This document shows positions 1 through 5,586 of a stretch of DNA of 6,422 nt, piece by piece. A program made the translations under genes and the position numbers. The stretch comes from Phenylobacterium sp. (lineage in GTDB: Bacteria > Pseudomonadota > Alphaproteobacteria > Caulobacterales > Caulobacteraceae), in contig JANXXA010000417.1 in assembly GCA_025350885.1 (NCBI GenBank), positions 1-6,422 on the forward strand, in the 5' to 3' direction. A model generated the notes under the pieces. It worked only from the letters and a program-made list of their open reading frames with translations, was not told the DNA's origin and searched no databases. The stretch's first letter is position 1; every line of letters starts with the position of its first letter.

Positions 1-530
1 AGTTCGGTTTCGTCCCGGAAGGCGAGCAAAGCCAGTGGCCCGCCATCGGGGGCGGGGTCCAGCGGCCTGGCATAGGCGCGCAGGGTCTTGGCCTGGACGC
101 CCGGGATTTGATGAACGCAGTCCGCCGCGATGCCGCCGAACAGCGCCTCGTCAACGGCTTCCAGCACTTCAGGATCGCGGATCGCCGCGACCAGCAGGCC
201 GGTCTCGCGGTCCAGCCGGAAGACCTCACGCGCGGCCCGGTTGGCGAACAGATAGCGTCGGGTGGACAGATCCTCGGCATTGCCGGCGGAAATCACCAGG
301 ATCGGGTCGCGCAAGGCGTTGGCGAGACCCGCGTACGGGGGTCCGCCCGCTCGCGGGTCATCGGCTTGCTGCGTTGCCGGAACCAGATCAGGTCGCTTGG
401 CGACGACCAGAACGACCAGCGCTGAGAGGGCAACAACGACCGCCGCGGCGAGCCCACCGACAACCTCCAGTCGACCCGATACGATCAGCAGACAAAACGC
501 CGCCAGGCTCGCCGCCGCGACACCCGCCAC
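1..530 (-). CDS. phoR: PhoR-like PAS sensor histidine kinase, N-terminal part (cut by left edge)
   Basis: This looks like the N-terminus of the phosphate-starvation sensor kinase PhoR, an inner-membrane protein that controls the response regulator PhoB. From a GTG at 528-530 the frame is open to base 1 (176 complete codons). Two hydrophobic segments (about residues 2-18 and 23-44) form a membrane hairpin followed by a KRPD charged stop. A PAS-type domain starts near residue 69, with key stretches DPILVIS, RRYLFANRAAREVFRL, LLVAAIRDPEVLEAV and LALLAFRDETE. The HisKA and HATPase domains lie beyond the left edge. An in-frame TAG at 603-605 limits the start. GTG 530 has no Shine-Dalgarno, whereas an in-frame CTG at 576-578 is preceded by GGAGA at 586-590, so the true start may be 16 codons further upstream. 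A PHO-box-like site lies upstream at 620-637. The PhoR name rests on recognising the PAS sequence, not on seeing the pst/phoB genes. Another PAS kinase is the main alternative. Confidence 0.72.
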   Translation of the reverse strand, partial: MAGVAAASLAAFCLLIVSGRLEVVGGLAAAVVVALSALVVLVVAKRPDLVPATQQADDPRAGGPPYAGLANALRDPILVISAGNAEDLSTRRYLFANRAAREVFRLDRETGLLVAAIRDPEVLEAVDEALFGGIAADCVHQIPGVQAKTLRAYARPLDPAPDGGPLALLAFRDETE

Positions 531-575
531 GGGCCACGGCGAACGCGGTATCGGTCGAGGCGATGGGGGGAGGGA

Positions 576-590
576 CAGCGGCGATTCTCC
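576..590 (-). promoter_or_regulatory. Candidate ribosome binding site with CTG start for phoR
   Basis: Read on the minus strand, GGAGA (590-586) sits 7 nt before a CTG codon (578-576) that is in frame with the PhoR-like gene. The only other usable in-frame start after the TAG at 605-603 is GTG 530-528, which has no purine-rich sequence in front. The intervening codons encode a proline-rich, arginine-containing stretch (SLPPSPRPIPRSPWP). This suits a short cytoplasmic tail before the first membrane segment, although its third-position GC is weaker than downstream. This is inference; CTG starts are rare. Confidence 0.35.
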
Positions 591-619
591 GTTGCGGACA
601 TCCTAACATCCTCAAACCT

Positions 620-637
620 GTGTCAGACGGGTGACAA
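620..637 (-). promoter_or_regulatory. PHO-box-like PhoB site upstream of phoR
   Basis: On the minus strand the sequence is TTGTCAC-CCGT-CTGACAC, two 7-mers in the same orientation at 11-bp periodicity. Each matches the CTGTCAT half-site of the PHO box at 5 of 7 positions. PhoB binds such tandem repeats, and phoR/phoB genes are often self-regulated, so the position in front of a PhoR-like gene fits. The same bases can also be read as a perfect inverted repeat, TGTCA-N6-TGACA (621-636 on plus), which could instead bind a symmetric dimeric regulator. A weak TAGGAT -10-like hexamer lies at 605-600. No experimental support is visible in sequence. Confidence 0.42.
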
Positions 638-648
638 TCGCGCCGATG

Positions 649-692
649 GGCCCCGGCGATCGATTTCGAGCGATCCGCGACGGGTCGGGGCC
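649..692. repeat. Nested inverted repeats in the divergent intergenic region
   Basis: Outer arms GGCCCCG (649-655) and CGGGGCC (686-692) are exact reverse complements. Inside them GATCG (658-662) and CGATC (671-675) pair around an 8-nt loop. If transcribed toward the GT41 gene, the RNA could fold into a long interrupted hairpin in its leader. There is no U-run, so it does not look like an intrinsic terminator. At this GC content such repeats can arise by chance. Confidence 0.35.
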
Positions 693-731
693 ACTTCAGA
701 CGTCGCTCCAGCTAGCCAGGCGCGGCGGGCG

Positions 732-741
732 GCCTTAAGGC
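732..741. repeat. 10-bp perfect palindrome before the GT41 gene
   Basis: GCCTTAAGGC is self-complementary and lies 34 bp upstream of the ATG at 776. It has an AT-rich centre in an otherwise very GC-rich stretch, so it could be an operator half or a local promoter element. It does not match the CtrA consensus (TTAA-N7-TTAA), because only one TTAA is present. Function is unknown and chance is possible. Confidence 0.25.
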
Positions 742-775
742 TGCTGGCGGGCGGTGGCGCAGGTCGAGTGCAGGC

Positions 776-3061
776 ATGGATGAACGGTTGGCCGCGGCGG
801 AAGCGGCGCTGAAGGCGGGCCGTGGCGAAGACGCAATCGCGTTGCTGGTCGAGCTTCTGTCGGCCGATCCGGGCCAGCCGGCCCCGGTCTATCGCGCGCT
901 GCTGGTCCAGCTCTACCGCGCCAGTCGTCTGCAGGAGGGCGCGACCTGGGGCCAGGCCGGCGCCGAACGGTTCCCACGCGACTTCGAGATCCTCAACATC
1001 CTGGGCGTCTTCTACCGCCGCCTGTTCCGCTACCCCGAGGCGCTCGCGGCGCTGGACAAGGCCGTCCGGCTCGCGCCGAACAACGGCTCGGTGCTCTCGA
1101 ACCGGGGCAATGTGCTGCTCGACATGGACGACGGGGTTCGCGGCGAGGCGGTGTTCGCCAAGCTGGTGCGCGCCGATCCGCGCAATTCCGAATATCAGCG
1201 CCAGCTTGGCCGGGCCCTGCTCAAACAGGACAAGCGGGCTGCCGCGATGACCCGGTTCCGCCAGGCGGTGGCGGTCAAGAAGGACAATATCGACGCCTGG
1301 ATGGACATGATCGGGCTTGCGACAGAGGACGCTCGCGTCGCCGAGACCGAGGCCCTGATCGACCGCGGGCTGGAGGCCAACCCTGACCATCCCCGGCTGC
1401 TGGAGGCCCGCGCGGTCGTCCTGCGCCGCGCCGGCCAGGCGCGCCGCTGCGAGGCCTATCTGCTGGAGCTGCTGCCGCGGATGGAAACCGCCGGGTGGCT
1501 GCACTACCAGCTGGGCAACATTGTCGCCGACTTCGACCGGCCGCGCGCCAACATCCACCTGCGCCGCGCCGTCGAGCTGGAGCTCGACAAGCCCGACTAT
1601 CTGATGGCCCTGATCGAGAGCCTGGAGCGGACCCGCGACGGCGACGAGGGCGCCAATATCGAGGAATCCTATCAACTGGCCCTGCGCGCCATGGCCTTCC
1701 ACACCACCAGCCCAGGGCACCTGAAGGTGCTCAACGAAACGCTGATCCGGGTCTGCGATTTTGACGCTTTGAGCAAGCTCGGCGATTTCGCCAGCCTCGG
1801 GCGCGGCTGGGCCAACAGCAACCGCCACACCGCGCTCCTGAAGCAGCTGGCCCAGGTGAAGACCCTGGACGACCGCTACGAGCTGCTTGAGCAGCACCGC
1901 ATCTGGGCCAGGCACGCCGAGGCCGCGGCGGCCCGGAACCCGATCCATCAGTCCGCGCCGCGATCAGCAGGTGGCAAGATCCGGCTGGGGTTCATGTCGT
2001 CGGACCTGCGCCAGCATCCCGTCGGCTATTTCGCCCTGCCCCTGTTCGAACAGGTCGATGCCGAGCGCTTCGAAATCTATTGCTACTCGTTCTACCAGGG
2101 CGAGCATGCTGACCGGCTGCAGGAGTTCTTCGCTTCCAAATCGACCGCCTATCGGTGGAACCCGGACATGACGTCGCGTGACGCGGCGCAATTGATCGCC
2201 GACGACGGCCTCGACATGCTGATCGAGTTGGGGGGTTCGACCCACATGAACCGCCTGGACGTGATGGCCTATCGCCCGGCGCCGAAGCAGGCGAGCTGGC
2301 TGGGCTATCCCCATTCCGCCGGGCTCTCGACGATCGACTATCTGATCTGCGACCCGTTCAACACCCCGCCGCGCCGCGACCTCCTGGTCGAACAGCCGCT
2401 CTTGATGCCGCACAGCTGGATCGCGCTCGGCCGGATGGTGTTTTCCGAAAGCCATGTGATCACGCCGGGACTGCCGCAAGACCGGGCGGGGACGATCACC
2501 TTCGGCACCGCCAACAACCCGCACAAATACAATCGCGAGACGCTTGAGCTGTGGTCACGGGTGCTGGCTGCGGTCCCGGGCTCGCGGTTCATGTTCATCC
2601 GGCCGGAGGGCGGCTCAGCCAGCTTCCGACGGCATATGCTGGCGGAATTCGGACGCCACGGGATCGCGCCGGAACGGATCGTCTTCAGCACCGTCCGCGG
2701 CGCGCACATGCCGTTCTACAATGAGCTCGACATCAGCCTGGACACCCTGCCGCTGACCGGCGGCACCACCACGACCGAATCGCTCTGGATGGGCGTGCCT
2801 GTGGTCAGCCTGATCGGCGAAGCCTTCTTCGAACGACTGAGCGGCTCGATCCTGGCCAACAGCGGCCTGGCCGATCTCGCCACCGAGGACAAGGACGCTT
2901 TCGTCCGCATCGCCACCGATCTCGCCGGCGACCGCCCGCGCCGCGAAACCCTGCGCCACAGCCTGCGCGAGCAGATCAAAGCCGGGCCCCTGGGCCAGAC
3001 CGAACAGTTCGCCCGCGACTTCTACGACCTGATCGCGCGCACGGTGCGGCCGGCGGGGTGA
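776..3061 (+). CDS. TPR-repeat protein with C-terminal GT41 (OGT/SPINDLY-family) glycosyltransferase
   Basis: This is a predicted cytoplasmic protein O-glycosyltransferase of 761 residues. The N-terminal half is a TPR superhelix, clearest at about residues 30-240 (for example FEILNILGVFYRRLFRYPEA, then ALAALDKAVRLAPNN). In this family the TPR domain recognises the protein substrate. The catalytic GT41 domain begins near residue 398. It contains RQHPVGYF with His414, which aligns with the conserved NHP histidine of human OGT. It also has RPAPKQASWLGYPHSAG, NNPHKYNRET with Lys584 (equivalent to the essential OGT lysine in NQLYKIDP), and the phosphate-binding loop TGGTTTTESLWMGVPVV at residues 661-677. 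That loop is closer to plant SPINDLY than to OGT (NGHTTGMD). ATG 776 is the first start after an in-frame TAG at 713-715; its Shine-Dalgarno is weak. There is no signal peptide or membrane segment. Donor sugar and target are unknown. A flagellin-glycosylating TPR transferase is one possibility, since Caulobacter has such enzymes. Confidence 0.93.
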   Translation: MDERLAAAEAALKAGRGEDAIALLVELLSADPGQPAPVYRALLVQLYRASRLQEGATWGQAGAERFPRDFEILNILGVFYRRLFRYPEALAALDKAVRLAPNNGSVLSNRGNVLLDMDDGVRGEAVFAKLVRADPRNSEYQRQLGRALLKQDKRAAAMTRFRQAVAVKKDNIDAWMDMIGLATEDARVAETEALIDRGLEANPDHPRLLEARAVVLRRAGQARRCEAYLLELLPRMETAGWLHYQLGNIVADFDRPRANIHLRRAVELELDKPDYLMALIESLERTRDGDEGANIEESYQLALRAMAFHTTSPGHLKVLNETLIRVCDFDALSKLGDFASLGRGWANSNRHTALLKQLAQVKTLDDRYELLEQHRIWARHAEAAAARNPIHQSAPRSAGGKIRLGFMSSDLRQHPVGYFALPLFEQVDAERFEIYCYSFYQGEHADRLQEFFASKSTAYRWNPDMTSRDAAQLIADDGLDMLIELGGSTHMNRLDVMAYRPAPKQASWLGYPHSAGLSTIDYLICDPFNTPPRRDLLVEQPLLMPHSWIALGRMVFSESHVITPGLPQDRAGTITFGTANNPHKYNRETLELWSRVLAAVPGSRFMFIRPEGGSASFRRHMLAEFGRHGIAPERIVFSTVRGAHMPFYNELDISLDTLPLTGGTTTTESLWMGVPVVSLIGEAFFERLSGSILANSGLADLATEDKDAFVRIATDLAGDRPRRETLRHSLREQIKAGPLGQTEQFARDFYDLIARTVRPAG

Positions 3062-3069
3062 GGCCAGAC

Positions 3070-3723
3070 CTACGCGCGGAAATATTCGGCCATCAGGTCG
3101 GCGGGGCGGGGCCGGAAGATCAGCTCGCCCGCCCCGCCGGCAAAAACCATCATGCCGCGCGGCACGGTCTTGCCGATCACCCGCACCCCTTGCGAGACCA
3201 CCACGTCGTCCTCGACCACGGCGCCTGCGACAACGGCGCTGCCCGGATAGAGCACCACGCGGTCGCCGATGACCGGGATCTGGTCCTTGTGCCGGCCGAC
3301 CGTGGTGTTCTGATAGAGGACCAAGTGGTTTCCGTAGGTCGCCTTGGCCAGGACGATGCCGGCGCTGTGGCCGATATAGAAGACCTCGGGCATGGCGATC
3401 TCATAGAACAGGTCGATACCGTTCAGCGCCTTGTTCATCAGGAACAGCCGCGTCGGGGCGGCGGTGTCGCCGGATCGCGTCCAGATCGTATTGGCCAGGT
3501 AATACAGGTAGATGGTGTGCTGCGACGACTGCAGGACGTTGAACTCGCCGGGCCGCCAGGGCGCACAGCCGTCGATGCAGCGTGCCAGCCGGACCAGCGC
3601 CTCGTCGAGGTGGGCGTCGACCGCCACCCGGAACGCGGCCTCGCGGCCATCGGGCACGATCGCGGCGCATTGGGCGACGGTGTAGTCCAGCAGGCTGGCG
3701 CGCGTATGGTCCCGGAGTTTCAA
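3070..3723 (-). CDS. CysE-like left-handed beta-helix (hexapeptide) acyltransferase
   Basis: This is a predicted acetyl- or acyl-CoA-dependent transferase of 217 residues, last in the minus-strand operon. The C-terminal half is a hexapeptide-repeat beta-helix. It has FYIGHSAGIVLAK, where His119 matches the catalytic histidine of serine acetyltransferase (DHATGIV in CysE), followed by LVLYQNTTVGR and turns such as IGDRVVLYPGSAVVAGAVV. The first ~100 residues are helical. I chose TTG 3723-3721 because its TTGA overlaps the TGA of the upstream SDR gene and AGAGG (3736-3732) lies 8 nt before it. The open frame runs further to an ATG at 3858, but that would place 45 arginine-rich residues antiparallel in meaning to nothing known and inside the SDR coding region. 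It is not obviously a cysteine-synthesis enzyme: the neighbours are all sugar-modifying, so acylation of a sugar amine or hydroxyl is more likely. The exact acceptor is unknown. Confidence 0.85.
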   Translation of the reverse strand: MKLRDHTRASLLDYTVAQCAAIVPDGREAAFRVAVDAHLDEALVRLARCIDGCAPWRPGEFNVLQSSQHTIYLYYLANTIWTRSGDTAAPTRLFLMNKALNGIDLFYEIAMPEVFYIGHSAGIVLAKATYGNHLVLYQNTTVGRHKDQIPVIGDRVVLYPGSAVVAGAVVEDDVVVSQGVRVIGKTVPRGMMVFAGGAGELIFRPRPADLMAEYFRA

Positions 3724-3736
3724 GCCGTCAGCCTCT
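3720..3736 (-). promoter_or_regulatory. Shine-Dalgarno and TTGA stop/start overlap setting the CysE-like gene start
   Basis: AGAGG at 3736-3732, an 8-nt spacer, then TTG at 3723-3721 overlapping the SDR stop codon TGA at 3722-3720. This is the classic arrangement for translational coupling (as with ATGA), here with a TTG start. No in-frame ATG occurs between this point and residue 96, so it is the only sensible start near the gene boundary. Confidence 0.7.
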
Positions 3737-4529
3737 GCAGATAGTGGCGAACGACATCCTTGACCGGCGTCGGCGTGACGCCGAGCGCGCGCAGGCGTGA
3801 AATGTCGGCGCGCGGCGGGGGCGGTGGCGAGGCGTCGCCCTTGAATCCGACCTTCCACCCGGCCTCGAGGAAGATGTTGGCGATCTCGGCATTGGCGGTG
3901 AGCTCGCCGCCGGCCACATTGACCACGCCGGTCGCCGGCTTCTCGGCCATGGCGATCAGCGCCCCGACCACGTCGTCCAGATGGATGTAATCGCGGGCGA
4001 TGTGCGGGCTGGAGTCCAGGTGCAGGTCGCGGGTTCTGGCCGCCTCGATCAGCCAGGCCGACAGGAAGCCCGGCGACTCCAGCAGCCAGTCGAAGACATT
4101 GGCCAGGCGGGCGACAGCGCCGCGCCCCTCGGTGCGGGTCAGTGTGATGTTTTCGCCGAGCGCCTTGGACAGATCGTAGGTGCGGCGCGGGTCCGCCGGG
4201 TCGAACACCAGCGGCAGGGTCTCGTCGGCCACCGCCACCGCCTGGCCGTCATAGAGGCGGGTCGAGGAGAGGTAGATCAGCTGCTCGAAGCGCCCGGCGC
4301 GGACCAGTTCGCTGACCAGGCTGGCGTGAGCCTCGACGGTGTCGAAGGGGCGGCGATCATAGTCGGCGGTCAGGCCCGCGCAGTAGAACACCACCCCCAT
4401 GTCGCGGCCGAACAGGGTGCGGTCGTCACGGGCCGGGGCATAGACGTCCCAGCCCTCGGCCGTCAGCCGCGCCCGCAGCCTGCGACCAACAAACCCGGTG
4501 GCGCCGACGATGGTGGCCAGACCGGTCAT
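3720..4529 (-). CDS. NAD(P)-dependent extended SDR, NDP-sugar epimerase/4-keto reductase type
   Basis: This is a 269-residue short-chain dehydrogenase/reductase of the extended nucleotide-sugar class. The N-terminal Rossmann motif is GATGFVG (residues 9-15), close to the TGxxGxxG signature. The catalytic site shows LSSTRLYDG (Ser88/Ser89/Thr90) and Tyr118-x-x-x-Lys122 in RTYDLSKALGE. The typical sugar-binding-side stretch ARDYIHLDDVV covers residues 178-188. Length is somewhat short for epimerases (about 310-340) and near RmlD-type reductases. From context it probably reduces the 4-keto group of the sugar made by the upstream methyltransferase and epimerase, but a C4 epimerase or 4,6-dehydratase-like role cannot be excluded. 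The ATG overlaps the upstream acyltransferase stop as ATGA (4529-4526), and the 3' end overlaps the next gene as TTGA, so the three are probably translated in a coupled way. A run of five prolines (residues 235-239) precedes the C-terminal helices. Confidence 0.9.
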   Translation of the reverse strand: MTGLATIVGATGFVGRRLRARLTAEGWDVYAPARDDRTLFGRDMGVVFYCAGLTADYDRRPFDTVEAHASLVSELVRAGRFEQLIYLSSTRLYDGQAVAVADETLPLVFDPADPRRTYDLSKALGENITLTRTEGRGAVARLANVFDWLLESPGFLSAWLIEAARTRDLHLDSSPHIARDYIHLDDVVGALIAMAEKPATGVVNVAGGELTANAEIANIFLEAGWKVGFKGDASPPPPPRADISRLRALGVTPTPVKDVVRHYLQRLTA

Positions 4530-5026
4530 CGGGGCGGGCCACCGCGCTGGCCGATGCGGCGTGCGGGCGCTCCGGCATAGATCGCCATCGCCGGCACCTC
4601 GCCGCGCACGACGGAGCCCGCCGCGATCACCGCGCCCCGGCGAATGATCGCGCCGTCCAGCACCACGACGCCTGCCCCCAGCCAGACGTCCTCCTCGATG
4701 ACAATGCCGCCCTTCGACGGCTGAAAGCCCTGGTCACGGATGCGCCGCGCCGTGTCGGCCACAGCGTGGTTGGTGGGGGCGAGCGTGCAGTTGGCGGCGA
4801 TCGCCACCGCATCGCCGATGCTCACGCCATTGCCGCTGTAGATCACCACGCCGGAGTTGATCGCGCAGTCGGCGCCGATGACCACGTCGCCCAGGCCGCC
4901 CGCCGGTTTGATCTTGACGAAGGCGTCGATGACCGTCCGTGGGCCGATGGCGATCAGCGTGCCACGCACGGACTCCTCGATATCCGCCAGGGCGGAGATT
5001 TTCGCCGTGGGATCGATCTGCAGCAT
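4526..5026 (-). CDS. Hexapeptide-repeat (LbH) acyltransferase, sugar O-acetyltransferase-like
   Basis: This 166-residue protein is almost entirely left-handed beta-helix, with repeated hexapeptides such as IGPRTVI, VIGADCAIN, VSIGDAVAIAANC and IEEDVWLGAGVVVLDG. It ends in the family C-terminal signature AIYAGAPARRIG. His87 in the loop APTNHAVAD is the expected catalytic histidine of maltose/galactoside/xenobiotic-type acetyltransferases. It probably acts as a trimer in the cytoplasm, moving an acetyl group from acetyl-CoA to a sugar hydroxyl or amine. It lies 13 nt after the RmlC-like gene (stop TAG at 5042-5040), with GAGG and a G-run just upstream of its ATG, and shares an ATGA overlap with the SDR gene downstream. 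No signal peptide or membrane segment is present. The acceptor is inferred only from the surrounding deoxysugar genes. Confidence 0.92.
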   Translation of the reverse strand: MLQIDPTAKISALADIEESVRGTLIAIGPRTVIDAFVKIKPAGGLGDVVIGADCAINSGVVIYSGNGVSIGDAVAIAANCTLAPTNHAVADTARRIRDQGFQPSKGGIVIEEDVWLGAGVVVLDGAIIRRGAVIAAGSVVRGEVPAMAIYAGAPARRIGQRGGPPR

Positions 5027-5039
5027 GCCTCGCGGCCCC

Positions 5040-5570
5040 CTAAACCCGATGGTCAGGGTAGGCCGCGTCGCGCGGCGACATCAACGCCGGCGCGTTCGGC
5101 CAAGCGATGGCGAAGGCCGGGTCGTTCCAGCGGATGCCCGCTTCGTGACCCGACTGGAAGGCGGGACTGATCTGGTAGAGCACGTCGGTGTCGGGCTCCA
5201 GCGTCAGAAAGCCGTGGGCGATACCTTCGGTGATCAGCAGGGCTTGCCCATTTTCCGCTGACAGTTCGGCCGAGGTCCACTGACCGACGGTGGGGCTCTC
5301 CGGGCGCAGGTCAAGGGCCACGTCGAACATCCGTCCACGGACGACCCGCACCAGCTTCACCTCGGCGTGCGGGGCGGGCTGATAGTGCAGGCCCCGCAGC
5401 GTGCCGGCGTGCGGGTTGCGCGACAGGCTGGTCTGCACGGGCGTGAACGGATGGCCGGCGGTGGCGAATTCCTCCGGGCAGTGCAGACGCGCGAAGCCGC
5501 CGCGGTCGTCCTCGTGCGCCTCGATGTCGATGACCATCACCCCGGCGATCGCGGTTGGCGAGAAGCGCAT
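5040..5570 (-). CDS. rfbC: dTDP-4-dehydrorhamnose 3,5-epimerase (RmlC)-family sugar epimerase
   Basis: This 176-residue cupin, close to the usual RmlC length (about 180), epimerises C3 and/or C5 of NDP-4-keto-6-deoxy sugars. Conserved elements appear in order: DDRGGFARL (residues 21-29), SRNPHAGTLRGLHYQ with the catalytic base His62, EVKLVRVVRGRMFDVALDLR (70-89), GIAHGFLTL (116-124), then YQISPAFQSGHEAGIRWNDP with the catalytic acid Tyr132. Position 138, a tyrosine in standard RmlC (YKTTDYY), is phenylalanine here, so the enzyme may belong to a subgroup with altered specificity or act at only one carbon. The ATG follows the methyltransferase stop by 16 nt; there is no clear Shine-Dalgarno, so it probably depends on coupling. 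In mycarose-type pathways an RmlC homologue works directly after the C-methyltransferase, which fits this order. The symbol denotes the family; a rhamnose role is not shown. Confidence 0.92.
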   Translation of the reverse strand: MRFSPTAIAGVMVIDIEAHEDDRGGFARLHCPEEFATAGHPFTPVQTSLSRNPHAGTLRGLHYQPAPHAEVKLVRVVRGRMFDVALDLRPESPTVGQWTSAELSAENGQALLITEGIAHGFLTLEPDTDVLYQISPAFQSGHEAGIRWNDPAFAIAWPNAPALMSPRDAAYPDHRV

Positions 5571-5586
5571 CAGGGCGGGGTCTGGG

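Noticed and set aside
35..634. Plus-strand 199-codon open frame over the phoR region
   Set aside because: It is arginine/proline-rich low-complexity sequence; the minus strand in this stretch encodes membrane segments and a PAS domain in one continuous frame.
732..741. Possible CtrA-binding site at the TTAA palindrome
   Set aside because: A CtrA box needs two TTAA elements 7 bp apart; only one is present.
623..1948. Long minus-strand open frame of 441 codons opposite the TPR half of the GT41 gene
   Set aside because: It is antisense to a gene with clear TPR and GT41 motifs. Long antisense frames are expected when third codon positions are nearly all G/C, and the translation matches no family I recognise.
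1964..2524. Minus-strand 186-codon frame inside the GT domain
   Set aside because: It is antisense to conserved GT41 motifs with no ribosome site or family resemblance.
3040..3110. Possible intrinsic terminator at the convergent junction
   Set aside because: Only short GC-rich self-complementary pieces are present and no T-run follows on either strand.
3058..3744. Plus-strand 228-codon open frame opposite the CysE-like gene
   Set aside because: It mirrors the codons of the hexapeptide acyltransferase and has no recognisable domain, so it is a GC-bias shadow.
3981..4580. Plus-strand 199-codon frame opposite the SDR gene
   Set aside because: The minus strand carries the Rossmann motif and YxxxK active site; the plus-strand product has no recognisable features.
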